Shown here: one piece after another, positions 33,048 to 44,477 of the stretch
Numbering within the stretch: the first letter of the stretch is position 1
Layout: each line of letters starts with the position of its first letter
Assembly (NCBI GenBank): GCA_003116995.1
Contig: BDSL01000073.1
Location: 488,003 to 552,002 of the forward strand
Source: Yamagishiella unicocca
Taxonomy: Eukaryota; Chlorophyta; Chlorophyceae; Chlamydomonadales; Volvocaceae
DNA length: 64,000 bases
Direction of reading: 5' to 3'
The notes under the pieces: model-generated
What the model was told of the DNA's origin: nothing
Database searches by the model: none
The model's input: only the letters and a program-made list of their open reading frames with translations
Translations under genes and position numbers: made by a program

Positions 33048-36000
33048 ATGCGCCGACCGTCTTTGCCCTTTCGGTTTGCGTCGTTGGTTATCGCAGTAGT
33101 GGCATGGTAGGTGACGCGAACTACGCACGCAATTCATACTTGCTCCTCGAAAATATTGCTGCCTGTACCTGCGGCACGTCCGCTCATATGTGCCCGGCTT
33201 GTATATATACGTCACGTGCATCACGTGCGTGTTCTGAACGTATGCGTTCTATCTCCTTTGCACGTTTGTGTGCGACCGCACGTACGCAGGAATGGGCTCC
33301 TCGGCGCCCTGGCGGCGGTGGACGTGGAGGAGCCGCCGGAGGGGGTTCAGAGCGGCGAGTTCACCACCTTCCCCTTCTGCAGGTGCAGTCGCGGCGTCTC
33401 AGCTTACAGTCTAGCGCCCACAGTGGCATCCAAGGGCGGTGGCCAGTACTGCTTCACCCTCAACGTGCGGAACTGCAGCGCGGCATGCTGCAAGGTCGAC
33501 CTGAAGAAGATCGAGGTATGTGCGTTTTGTTGTGACTCCTTTGTGTGCCCCAGCACATCTCAACATGTTTCACACCTACCTACCTCGCAATGCGTCAACT
33601 GAGGACTCGTGTCTGTCGGGTAGCGGGGTAGGCACTACTGCTCCCGGTGTACGAGCAGACGCCCATGCACATCGAAGCACTCATCATGTACATGTCACGG
33701 TGAACATCACTGGGTTGTCACATTCACATTTATGCCTATGGTGCCGATTGGGGAAAACGCGCACGGTTCCTCGTATGCCGTCCCAACGCGTAATACGTCA
33801 GTTCGTTTTCCCGTTTTCCCGATTTACGATGAAATGCGAAAGTGCAAAAACTTTATTTCATCCCGATCGATTCAGCTGCGCTCGTCCGGCCTCCAATTAT
33901 CATCTCAATCCCGATCGAGCATCTGCACTGCGCCATGCTTTCTACCGCTGCTGCTGCTGCCTCCTGCCTCCTGCGGCCGGCGGACCGACACTAAAATTCA
34001 ATCACTCCTACCTGCTGTATTCCTCCCTCCCTCCCCGCGGCCTCCGCCTCCCTCCTCCGCTCGCTCTTCCTCGCCAGTTCAACGTTAACGTCGGATGCGC
34101 CGTCAAGAGCGCCACAGTAAAAGCCACCCTCAACGGCGCGCCCACCAAGGTCGGCCCCAACTTCTACAAACCCGCCGACGGCCCCGTCAACAGCACCATC
34201 CTCCGACTGACCAGCCTGGACCTCGGGCTCAACAGCAACGGCACCGAGATCTGCATCACACTCAAGGCCGGCACCAACGGCGCCGGCTGCTCCACGCTGG
34301 CGCAGCTGTGCGTCCCTCCCGCCAGCGCACCGGCCGGCGTTTGCGCTGTGGCCATGTTCAACAGCAACAACAGCACCGGCTCCTGCTGCCCCCAGTCAGC
34401 TCCCGGACTGCCGCGGCCCCCCTCGCCGCGCCCGCCGTCGCCCCGCCCGCCATCGCCGCCGCCGCCCGCCTTGCCATCACCACCGGTGCCGCCTCCTTGC
34501 GACGTCTGCATCCACCTGCTGCTGGTGCCTCCGGTTGTCGACTTTCCGCCCGTCCGCTTCACCAATGCCACCTGCAGCCAGATCCAGAACGCCCTGGTCA
34601 CCCCGCTGCAGAAACAGATTGAGGCGCTAGGCCTGCTGATGCCGATGACCCGCAACTTCTCCCTCGACCCCAGCTTGTGCTCGTCGTTGGAGGTCCAGGT
34701 CTGCGGCACGTTCTACTCGGTGGAGGACGCCAAGAAGGCCGAATCGCTTTTGCAGTTCCAGATCGACGTGGGGCTGGGGCTTCTCCTGGACACGGTCTGC
34801 GCTGTGTCGTCTGCCTACAACGTGCGAGCCTTCACGGGCGAAAGCGACTGCCTGACGCTCCAGGGGGGGACGGCGTGCGCGCCGCCTCCTAACCCGTTTC
34901 CGTTCTGCAAGTGAGTGGATGGGGGGACCTAAACTAGTTCCCACTACTCGGGGGTTAGGGCACACGGTCACACCGTGTACATTTGGATAGGTCCTGATAG
35001 GTGATGTACTCTCAAGCGATGAAACGTGCCTAACAAATCAAACATGTCGTCGTCGCATATTTAGGAACGGAAACATCGCATCTTTGATTGTGGCTCTATT
35101 GCGCGCGCACTTTTCCTTAGCGACGAAATAAGCTAGTAATAAGGCGGACCGTTACAACAAAAGGCGGACGTTGTATGCCATGCATACGTACGTGCCCACC
35201 AACGGACCCACGCACACTGCACCCGTTGCGTTGCGCGCTGCGTTGACCCCCGTCGTACTCGGTCACCAGGTGCGACAAGACGAAGGGGATTACGCCCCTC
35301 TACGTGCTCCCTGATGCATCGACGGAGCCCGGGCGAACCAACTCCACCAGCCTCTACTGCTTCACGTTCGGACTCATCCCGGAGATCTCCCGTGTGCCGG
35401 TACGCATTGGTTGTTTGGTTCCTGCATCGGTCCATGTATGTGCGTGCTCAGTAGAAGGGAGGACACTACCTATTTCGTCGTAGAATGCTAGGCCATGATG
35501 CCTACATGAAGTGACAGTAGCGCGTGCTGTAAAGTGGACACTGTGTATGTGCTCCATACGCTGCTGTTCGCCACCGCCGCTGCCGCCACGCATTATGCTG
35601 GACATTCCGTGTGCAATTCACTCAAGGTCTGTCCATCATCCGCTTCTCCTTCCGTCCTGAAGTAAAGCGTTCCTCAAATTTTATACCTGCCTACGTAACG
35701 GCCTGTCGTGTACGCCCGGCCTGTCGTGTACTTGTCCTCTTACCCACAGAGCAACTGCTCGACCAGGGCGCTGGCCAAGGTTGAGTTCTGGGCCGGTGAG
35801 TTGGTTGCGTGTTCCGACAGAACGAGGGATATATAGCGGGCAGGCACTGGCAAACAAGCAAGCAGCTGATCGCGCCCTGTGGCGCCAGCTGCTGGCGTGC
35901 CTGCCTTACGGTTATCGATCGACGCCTGTAGGGCAGCAAACAGCGCGTTTATAACTCTGATAATTATGTTATGTGTAGCGATTGATGATACCGGTATCTA

Positions 36001-37146
36001 GTTGTCTTAACTTATTTTCATTGTTTAAAATGCTTAAATGATAGGTCATACCTACCATGTTGCGTCGGCCACACTGCATAGATGGATACTGATGCACGTT
36101 CCTGCCTCATACGTGCTGAGCAATGGGCGCAGATATGAACAGGCGTCGCAACCTTACCGGCATCAAGGTTACCCCGAATGGTGGGCCGTCGTCCTGGATC
36201 GCCTCTTCCTGGGGCGCGCAGGGCGAGAACTCGTTGAAAGGTACGTACATACAGATGTAATCAGAAGGAGCACTATTGGATACCGGTATTTGATATATCC
36301 TTTCAAGTCAGAAACTACTGCATACGTCTAGAATGAGAGCGTGAATAGTGGACCGACGTTCCCACTCAACCGATAACGAGCACCTTCCAACCGAAAGCGG
36401 GAGCGACCAGCAGTGGACGTAATTGCTTTCCTCGCAACTGACGCCGGAGCTGATGATCTGTCATGCAACGACTCGCTATGCATGCATATATATATATCAT
36501 CGCTGCCTACTTACTTTGTTGATTTGCCCACGCGCACACACCTACGAATCACGCACACCCAATACAGCATTACGGTACTTATAAGTACTTAATAAAGTGT
36601 ATGTGCCATCGCTTGCTCTCTGCGCTGTGCTCGCTGCTGCCGCCTCCTTCCAATAACCTCGAACATGCGGCGCAAATAAAATTCGCAGCTACTCCGCTGA
36701 ATTGGAGCACAGTTCAGGCGAATGGCGGCGAGGTCTGCCTTGAGCTGCAAAAGGGTGTTACCCTGAGCGACTTCTGTTTGGGCAGCGGCCCTTCCTGGTG
36801 CGTGGTGCAGCGGGATTCGTTCGCATATGGTCGCTATTTGATTCTGCTCGCTGCTGCTGCATGCGTCTGTTGGGTTGGTAGACACTGATATCATTAACCA
36901 GAGCGCGGGCGGGCCCGCCTTCGGCGTGTCCTGCTGCCTGCCGGGGCCGTGGCGTGCATCGATGTCGTCGTCGTCGTCCCAAGCACACCTCCGCGCCTTC
37001 TGCTTATTATCTCTCATCTCCGGTTCTTTGCCCCCACCCGATACCACAGCTTCGTCAGTCTCTTCAACGACCGGAAGGACTGCTGCCCCACCTACCCCGC
37101 CGTTGCGGGCCGACTTACCGAGGAGCTGATGCAGACGACTCCATGA
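33048..37146 (+). CDS. Pherophorin (secreted extracellular-matrix glycoprotein), 8 exons, 535 aa
   Basis: Exons 33048-33106, 33290-33515, 34078-34910, 35270-35399, 35750-35795, 36133-36240, 36689-36797 and 37050-37146. All borders are GT/AG and phases close to 1608 nt. Seen: an N-terminal signal peptide (basic M-R-R, then F-A-S-L-V-I-A-V-V-A-W to about residue 30). A first pherophorin domain (about 45-205) contains F-P-F-C-R-C, Y-C-F-T-L and C-C-K-V-D-L-K-K-I-E. A short proline linker (about 206-236) has R-P-P-S-P-R-P-P-S-P. A second domain (about 237-535) carries F-P-F-C-K-C-D, Y-C-F-T-F, K-V-E-F-W, G-I-K-V-T-P-N-G and a C-C-P end. Known: pherophorins are hydroxyproline-rich glycoproteins of the volvocine cell wall or matrix, with the proline rod separating two globular domains. 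The rod here is short. Members are often induced by sex inducer or wounding; nothing here shows the regulation. Confidence 0.93.
35138..35166. repeat. Weak R1-like fragment in pherophorin intron 3
   Basis: A gcggaccgttacaacaaaagg phrase resembles the end of R1 (ccgttacaaca plus A-rich run). Intron position 34911-35269. Short, so tentative. Confidence 0.3.
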
Positions 37147-37295
37147 TTATAAAATGCAAGATGCAAAAATCGCGCAGGCAGGAAGACCGTTGAGTTATTT
37201 ATGGTGAGGTGGGATGCTCGTGCGTGTTTCAAAGAACGGTTCGGATACACACTAGATTGTAGATCAATGTATGCGACGCACAGGATGCTGCTGAT

Positions 37296-37336
37296 GTTGT
37301 AACGGTTACATTGGGTTCCAGACCAAGAGGTAGAAT
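37296..37336 (-). terminator. R1 copy with bidirectional TGTAA palindrome between convergent genes
   Basis: Bases 37298-37310 read TGTAACGGTTACA, a perfect 13-base palindrome with TGTAA on both strands. It lies 152 nt past the pherophorin stop (plus) and about 360 nt past the last in-frame stop of the minus-strand gene. The adjacent ttgggttccagaccaagagg marks it as a member of the R1 family. Use as poly(A) signal for either gene is inference. Confidence 0.55.
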
Positions 37337-37669
37337 AGATAATGATAGATAGGTGGCTTTGGATGCCGCGTGCGGATTGGGATGAATGAACTCTTATCCA
37401 TAGGTAGGAACCGTGCGTGTGTACGATGTACGTGCTGGTGACGTTAGCGTACGAAGCAGGCATAGCTGGATGCATGTAAGCAGGTAGATGGTAGCGATCG
37501 ATCAAATTGAAGTCGCGAGCAGCAGCAGCAGCAGTAGCGGGGGATCGATGCACCAACCTTTGGTTGCACCTATTATAATAATAATTTAGGTTCCGTACAA
37601 TAACAGTGCTTGGTTATGTCGTGCTATTCGCGTATACGACGAGCCTAGGCTGATGAAGAGGCCTCTTCA

Positions 37670-40290
37670 TCAAGCGACGTATTCGAGATGTATGTAGATG
37701 CGTGCGCGCTGTACATATGTAGCTAGATCTATACCCGGCCACTGTAACACTACTATGCGATGCGCCCTTTTCATCCTTACATCAGCAGCATCGACAAGCA
37801 CAGGATCAGCACTCCCCCACAACACCCGCCCACCACGGGTCTCCCTCGAACCCCCCCACCAGCACTTCCCCCAACCCCCGCCCCCGCCCCCGCGCTCGTA
37901 CCGCAGCGGCCCGAAGTTCTCCACGCACAGCTCCGCGCCGTACCTGCCGTACCGTACCGTACCGTGCCGTGCGTGCAGACGGACCGGTATGTAGGCATTA
38001 AAAGGAGCGAGGGGAAATTACGCTCGCGTTCGTTCAACCCGCCAAAGCGAATCTAGAATAGGTTATAGTGCGTGGGCATGTATGCACGTGGGTATGTGCT
38101 GCGTGTGTGAAGTATTATGTACTTGGAGGAGAAGGAACATCGCTCATGTTCAGGAGGCGAATATGTGCGCAGTCGTCGTACAAAGCACGGCAATGGTTCT
38201 ATCGTTGGCTGCTTGGTAGCGACTGTTGTTGCTGTAACGATCAGTGGGTTCCAGACCAAGAGTTAGAACCATGTTGTTGGCGCAGCACGCTACCCACCTC
38301 GGTGTGCGGGTGGCGTAGTCCACTGCCACACTGGCTGTGAGGTAGGCGCTCACGGCATGCCACACGCGCGCCCCCACGGCGGCGGCGGCGCCCTCGCTGC
38401 CTATCCGGGCCTTGAGCAGCCAGTTCTTGTTCACCTGCGCGGCGGCGGCGGCGGCGGCTCGGCGTATGGGACTAATGTGCAGAAGAGAACAAGCAATACA
38501 GGGATGAACGAAGGGCGTCAGCCCGAACGACCGACCAATCCATCCATGCGCAGCACAATTCGGCGGAGTGGACGGCACAGCACTGAGCACGGCACAGCAC
38601 TGAGCACGGCGCAGCACAGAGCACGGCACGGCACAGCTCAGCGCAGCATGCACTGGTAAGGGAGAAGAGGGCACTCAGACCTAGCTACCTGCCAGGAGGC
38701 CGCGAGGGAGAGGGCGGCGGGCGTCGCCGGTGTGGCGCCGCCGCCGCTGCTGCTGCTGGCGGCGGCGGCAGATGGCGGCAGCGGCCGCTTGGTACCGACG
38801 ACGGCGGCGGTGGTGGGGCCTACGGCCGTTGTCAGTTGGAGGCCGATGTCCAGGTAGTTGGTGATCCCAACCACCTCGTCCTCCTCGAAGGGGTTAACGA
38901 CCTGCCTGTAACAACGTACATGCCGAGCGAGCGCACGAGTGCGTCGTCGCGCCCGGCGGCAGTTAGTTGATTGATTGATGAATCGGTTGGAAGTGAAGAA
39001 TTTTGGGGTTAGTTGGACCCGTTCGTTGCTGACGGTTGAGCTGTGATGGCTACAGTGCATCGCCCGTCGCATGCATGCAGAACGTACGCCACCGTTGCAT
39101 TCAGCCATCGTACAACCGCCCAACCACCCACCTAGTGGCGGCCACGTGCTGAAAGAAGGAAAAGGTGAGGCCGCCCCCCGACACCAGCTCCACCGCTGCA
39201 GTGAAGGGGTAGCCTGCGAGGACGTACGTACGTCGTAGTCAAAAAAACACAGATGCACGCGAATTTGAGAGGGCACCCGCATTCGCAGGTGCGGGGCAGC
39301 GCCGAATGGGGAGCGACGACGATGCATGAGGCACCGCTGCAAGCTGGTGCATTGCTTACGGCGAACGGGACAAGTAAGTAAGTACATCCACCGCTCATCA
39401 GCGACGCAGCCAATGTCTCCCCTCCTACCCTAAAGCCCTAATATGCAGCTCGCAAGACTTGTCCTTTTCTTTCCAGCGCGCCTCGCTCGTGTTAATCGAG
39501 CGAATTGCCGTTTGCTTCGTGTCGTTGTACGTTGGCTTTGGCAGAGTGTCTCGTCCTTCCGTGTGTCCTCGCGTTGTGTTTCGCTCCACGACGGGACGAT
39601 CCGCGGAATCGGGCCTGCTGCCCCCGCCTGCCCCCCCCCCCGCCTCCTATGCCGTGTAACCGGGTTTCCTCGCATCCCCCGCCGCCCATCATTCGCCGGC
39701 GCCCATTTTCCGCCTCTCTTTCCTCTGTCGCCCACACGGGTGTATTTATCCGCTACCCTCCCCCACTCCCAAAACGAAACCCTCGGCGGGCGCCTCACCC
39801 GCAGAGCCCGCCTGCGCGGGGGGTGAGTACGACAGCAGTACGGAAGAACGGCTCCGAAGCCAGGATCCGAGCTCCGCGAAGTGGGCCGCCGTGGGGATGG
39901 TGCCGTGGTTGTTGTAACGGTTACAGTGGGTTCCAGATGGTGGTGTTGCTGCTGCTGGGAAGAAAGGCGGCGGCGGTGGCACTAGTGCCTGAGGGCGGAG
40001 AATTGGCCCCAGGTAGCGGCGGCGGCGGCCGCGGCGGCGGCGGAGACAGGGCCTCCGTCACGGATACCGTTTAGGGGGCCGCGCTACGTGTTTCCTCTCA
40101 CGCCCCCCCAGCCGGCCGCCCCACCTGCGCTGCCGCGCCCGACAGCTGCTTCGCCAGCGGCGCCACCAGGAACGCCCCCAGCCCGCTGCCTGGGTGCAGG
40201 TAGCTGCCGCGGAAGGACACGTCAACAGGGGACTGTACGACGACGTACGGCAGTGGAAACGGGGGGTGCGGGGGGTGCGGTGTCCCATGT
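37670..40290 (-). CDS. Beta-barrel-like envelope protein (TGD4/At2g44640-like?), partial 5' end
   Basis: Exons in coding order: about 40290-40125, 39811-39799 (13 nt), 39213-39132, 38905-38689, 38434-38298, and 37943 to a frame end at 37670. All internal junctions are GT/AG and phases agree. Seen: P-L-P-Y-V-V-V-Q-S-P-V-D-V-S-F-R-G-S-Y, Y-P-F-T-A-A-V-E-L-V-S-G-G-G, V-V-N-P-F-E-E-D-E-V-V-G-I, then a Ser/Ala/Pro-rich insert, and N-K-N-W-L-L-K-A-R-I-G followed by A-T-R-T-P-R-Y-G. The alternating hydrophobic and polar pattern fits membrane beta strands. The N-K-N-W-L-L-K stretch recalls a plant family I associate with the lipid-transfer barrel TGD4 and its paralogue; this is from memory and weak. 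The 3' exon runs into a Gly-rich tail, so its true end is uncertain. No start codon was found: the 5' exons may lie near the duplication boundary at 40853 or be lost. Confidence 0.55.
38226..38270 (-). repeat. Dispersed repeat R1, minus-strand copy
   Basis: The plus strand reads gttgttgctgtaacgatcag then tgggttccagaccaag. It lies in the last intron of the beta-barrel-like gene. The palindrome is broken here (gtaacgatca). Confidence 0.75.
39907..39938 (-). repeat. Dispersed repeat R1, minus-strand copy
   Basis: The plus strand reads gttgttgtaacggttacagt then gggttccaga. It lies in the intron between the first recognised exon and the 13-nt microexon of the beta-barrel-like gene. The palindrome is intact. 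Confidence 0.8.
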
Positions 40291-40852
40291 CAGTAAGTTG
40301 GGGGGGTCACGTGGACGACGAGTACGACCGGCCACCGCTTTGTCGTCGCCATGATAACGATTGGCATTACGGCCCGTAACGTAATTAGTCCTTGATTTTG
40401 ATTAAACAAATCGGACGAACAAGTATCCAAAGATACGCCCACCCGCAATCAGGCCCTACATCATCTCATCACGGTTCGCAGCAACTTCGCAGCAGCATCG
40501 ACCAGGCACTTCGGAGCGACCTCCAGCAGCGGCTGCTACGCACATCGCCGAGGCGACATAAGAGGTGACGTTACTCCTGTCGGATGCGTTGCCGAAGCAA
40601 GCGGGACAGTACACGGGCTTTGCGCCTGCGAAGTGTCCGGGCGGTGATAATATTTACTTATGAGTAGCTCCCGCAGCGGGCGGCAGCGGACAGCGAAAGA
40701 AGCACCTGGTGGTGCCTGACGAGGCGCATCCCACCGCCGCATCCGCACTGTCGCGAGACTCGCATCGCGTGCATCACGTCACGGAGCTGGTCACGGCCCC
40801 GACCAGCCAGAAAACCCACCCACAGCCCGACCAGCCAGAAAACCAACACACA

Positions 40853-42282
40853 GCCGTACGTGTTAAAGGCAGTGACCCACGGGTCCGTCCGGCGGAGGTG
40901 GCGCGAGGCTGATTCCTCGGCATCCTCCAAGCAAGTGCGTTTGCTGGCGTCGATTGGGGTCGACAGCTGCGCGGATTGCGCGGCGACGTGATCGGGGATG
41001 AACGAAAGTTCGTAAGGGCTGCGAAGTTTGATGTCATTGCGGAAGGAAACAAATCGCACACTGTCTATTTATTGGTCACATGGACGGACAGGATGGGGGA
41101 TTGAACTGGGGCGGACGACTGTATTGGTCCCATGGACAGACAGGATGAGGGGTTGAACTGGTAGGGAGGCTAGGGGCGGGGTCGTTGCTTTAGGGCGAGT
41201 AGGGGCTCACTCGGGCGCAAGACAAGACTAGGCCCGGCGCCGGCGAAGCACGCGCAATTAATGTCTGGCGAGTGCTACTGTCGTTGTGGCGCCCAGCGGC
41301 TTGTCTCGCGTATGAGGTCATTTGTCAAAGGTGTTTGCGGAAGGCAAAGCCGCGCTGGGGGGAATGCGAGGAGGGCGTGCAAGCTTGATGATCGGTACTC
41401 GTAGCGAAGCATGCCTGTCTGTTGTTGGCTGGTATGCTTGTGCTGGGCAAGGGCCTGCACGAATAGGCCGTACGAAACGGCGTTGCAGGATATGTTTGTC
41501 GTACTTACTCACAGTAGATTATTTTGGTGCTACATTTTTCATGGGCGCCTCCTTCGAGGCGATGCGCATCGGATCATTGGGCCCAGGCATCGAATCCCGC
41601 GGCGGCTCGAGGACGGTATAGGTATGCGACCAGGGATCGGGGAAGGGCGGCGGAGAGATTCCCAACCATCATATAACGCCTCTGTACTGCTGCGCGTCGA
41701 CGGCTAGCTAGGGCAGGGTGTGGTTGCGGCTGGAGAGTAAGAAGCACATATAGAGCCGGAGAGTAAGAAGCACGGGAAACCCCGCTCCCCAAGACAACCC
41801 GGGCCGATCACGGTGTGTGGGTTTGCTCGATTACTCGAGGGAAGTAGGGACCTGTCGCTGGTTGAAACACGGAACCCGTGGTTTGCTTGTAGCTTGCTAC
41901 TGTCGCTCCCTTCTTTCGCACCACCGGCATGGCGTCCCTGCTGCGTGCTGCGGGGCGGTTTGCGCGTGCATGAATTTCAGGACTTGTACTGTGTTCGATG
42001 GTGGGTGCTACTGCGTGGCTGATCCGGTGCCGTGGTGCGTGCAGCAGCCCGGTACGGCAACCGGCCAGCAGAGGGGCCCGGAGGACGTCTTGCCGACGGC
42101 GGGGCGGGGTGCTGGTGTGGGTTCCTCGATCGTAGGGAGGTCCTTGTGTCGTGTAGTAGTAACTGTAACCGTTACAACAACAAAAAAAGTAGTGGGCCCT
42201 AGACCAGAAAGTGATTTGTCTCGGTTTACCGCTGCGCAGCGAGATGTCTACGCGAGACGTTACAGTCCGTGTACTGTACGTG
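40853..42282. repeat. Segmental duplication, copy B (about 1.4 kb)
   Basis: Direct copy of 28376-29763. Compared with A it has small indels and an extra R1 portion with an A-run (42156-42212). Its left edge is about 560 bp from the first recognised exon of the minus-strand beta-barrel-like gene. Confidence 0.9.
42156..42212 (+). repeat. R1 copy with A-tract inside duplication B
   Basis: Plus-strand ctgtaaccgttacaacaaca is followed by seven A and then gtagtgggccctagaccag in the opposite orientation, as if the palindromic end had been inverted relative to the rest. Confidence 0.7.
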
Positions 42283-42395
42283 TTCGTGTTCTCCCTTCAG
42301 TACGTGTTCTCCCTTCAGTACGTGTTCTCCCTTCAGTACGTGTTCTCCTTCATGTTCCCTTCAGTACGTGTTCTCCCTTCAGTACGTGTTCTCCC
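42283..42395. repeat. 18-bp tandem repeat
   Basis: The unit tacgtgttctcccttcag is repeated about six times, starting directly at the right edge of duplication copy B. Confidence 0.9.
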
Positions 42396-44477
42396 GCATC
42401 TAATATGATGAATAATATCAGTAGTAGTGCCTACAGGCAGCACGCCCTTAGCCCTAGCCTACACGTAGGCTCGGCTGTGCACTTGAGAAAACATGTGACC
42501 GGGCGGGCTTCACCACCGCATACCAAACGGACCCATCGCTTCTTACCTAGATACATAGGGGCACGTGCAAAAAGCCTGTTTGCACCCAAATACCAACGTC
42601 TATGCCAGAAGAGCATACATGAGCTCACGAGGCGTAAATGCCTTCAATGGGGTGGCCAACTAGCGGCAGCGCCACAGCCCTCAAAACGCAAGACCCATCC
42701 GGTACTTACGCACGATTTAACATCTATCAACTAAAGAGAAAGCAAAGGGGTCGTGGGTCAGTCACTGATGATCCCACGCACGCAGCCAAGGGACTTTGCC
42801 GCAATAATAATCACAATGCCCAATAACAACGGAAGAACGGGTAACCAACCAGTCGATTTTATGCCTCTCAGCAATAGCGAGTAAAATTAAAAGGTGGCTA
42901 ACTGCAAACGCCGTCAATTATTCAGGCTATCTACGTAGGGAGGTATCGCAACACCTTTGCAGCCCCTTTCCCCTACCTCCTGCACGCACGGACACGAGCT
43001 AGCAGTTCCTGCCGTGTGCAGTAGGTGTATGTGCGACGCACGGCGATGCGCGAATGATAAACCTGCAGGCTGACTAAGCAAGTCGTTCCAATACCCAACC
43101 GATCACACGTTTAATCCAGGAACCAGCAATATGTGGCTGGTGTAGGCAGGTGGGTGCTACGTATATCCGGCAGCAGTCACGGACCCTTCTCACTGTCTCA
43201 CCCATACCAACGAGTAGACAAGCCGAATCATACTGCACGGTACGGCACAAACAGCCACGTACATACATCCCCAAACAGTAGTTACCCCCCAGTGTGTGCG
43301 TCAATCCCGCAAAGTCCCAAGACAAGTTTGCGACCAATCAGGCACGCCGCCACATACGCAATCGGTGTGCTAGTACATACCCTAGGCAAGATAGATGGGA
43401 AAGTTGGTCGGAGCCGCACATCATGTACGGCCGTCCTGTACGACCATCTTCCGGTTGAGGCGCGAAACCACAACTGACATGCTTGGTTCAGCCCAGCCAC
43501 TGACTCTGTACGCATGGAAGCTTGCCTATCCATTATCACCGAAAATGGTCACAGTATGTATGATCCTGTACGGACACATGGCGTCACACACGCAGCGTTC
43601 CCTGCCGATGCATATGTTTTGAGGCCCAGAAGATGGTTGGTAGATGGCTGGGAATAATAGATATGTACTCCATCGGGTTACCCCTGCAGCCTCCATACAC
43701 ATACACCAGCGCACACCTCAGCCATCCGTCTACACCGAGTAAAGTGATCAAAGCAGTAACAAAGGAGTGCTCGACACGCGTCCCATCCAGGACCAGATAA
43801 GGGAGCAGCAGCAACCGCAAACATGAAGGAACGGCGCCCCACGCAGCAGATCTGCTTCGCTTCACGAGCGATAAGCAACCAACGAACCACGCAAGTCCTC
43901 ATTGCGTTGCCCATTTCGATTCTCGCCTCCCGCCGGCGGCATGAACTGCTTGTCGGCACCAGGCCCAGCGAGACGAACCAACCCTTCGCGCAAATTGGAC
44001 ATATCCGAGCTCAATGCGCTCGGTATGAGTGGCTTCCAGGACGGTTGCGTCTTGGGTGCACACAACACCCCCCACACTCCGTTCACAACACATACGCATT
44101 CGCGCACCTAAAGCTTGCTGAAGACCAACACTACAACCGCCGCGGGCGTGAGGAGTACATAGTACAGCAGCGCACGGCATACATACACACCGTGGAGTGT
44201 CGTGGCTTGGGGGCTAAATAGCAATAAACACACTACACATCGGCCACGCACGCACATACGTGGACAATGGCTGCAAGCCAGCGACGAGATGTTCGATTAT
44301 TGCACGGGGTGAAGGGCAAGAAGGTAAACCGACACGACATAGCCAGCCGGCGCAGATAGACATACAGCGATGGCTTCTAACAACGCCAGTGACGACCACG
44401 CACTGTTACCACCCACGCACGCACGCACGCACTTGCACGGACGCTATGGCCTTAGCTTCTGCAGCAGTCTCTACCCA
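42396..44477. other. Intergenic stretch downstream of the guanylyl cyclase, no supported gene
   Basis: Should include the cyclase 3' untranslated region (minus). No minus-strand TGTAA was noticed close to the stop. Open frames are short, or long only by chance, without motifs. Confidence 0.5.

Noticed and set aside
33520..34077. Continuation of the pherophorin frame through 33516-34077
   Set aside because: A GTATGT donor at 33516 and a pyrimidine-rich AG at 34077 join K-I-E to F-N-V-N-V-G-C exactly as in the family, so the in-between open frame is an intron.
36799..37040. Extra exon in pherophorin with a Ser-rich frame (36875-37129)
   Set aside because: Skipping it gives the expected C-F-V-S-L-F-N junction in phase; including it breaks the conserved end.
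41817..42734. 305-codon plus-strand frame
   Set aside because: It reads through the duplication edge and the 18-bp tandem array (18 is a multiple of three, which keeps it open); no motifs.
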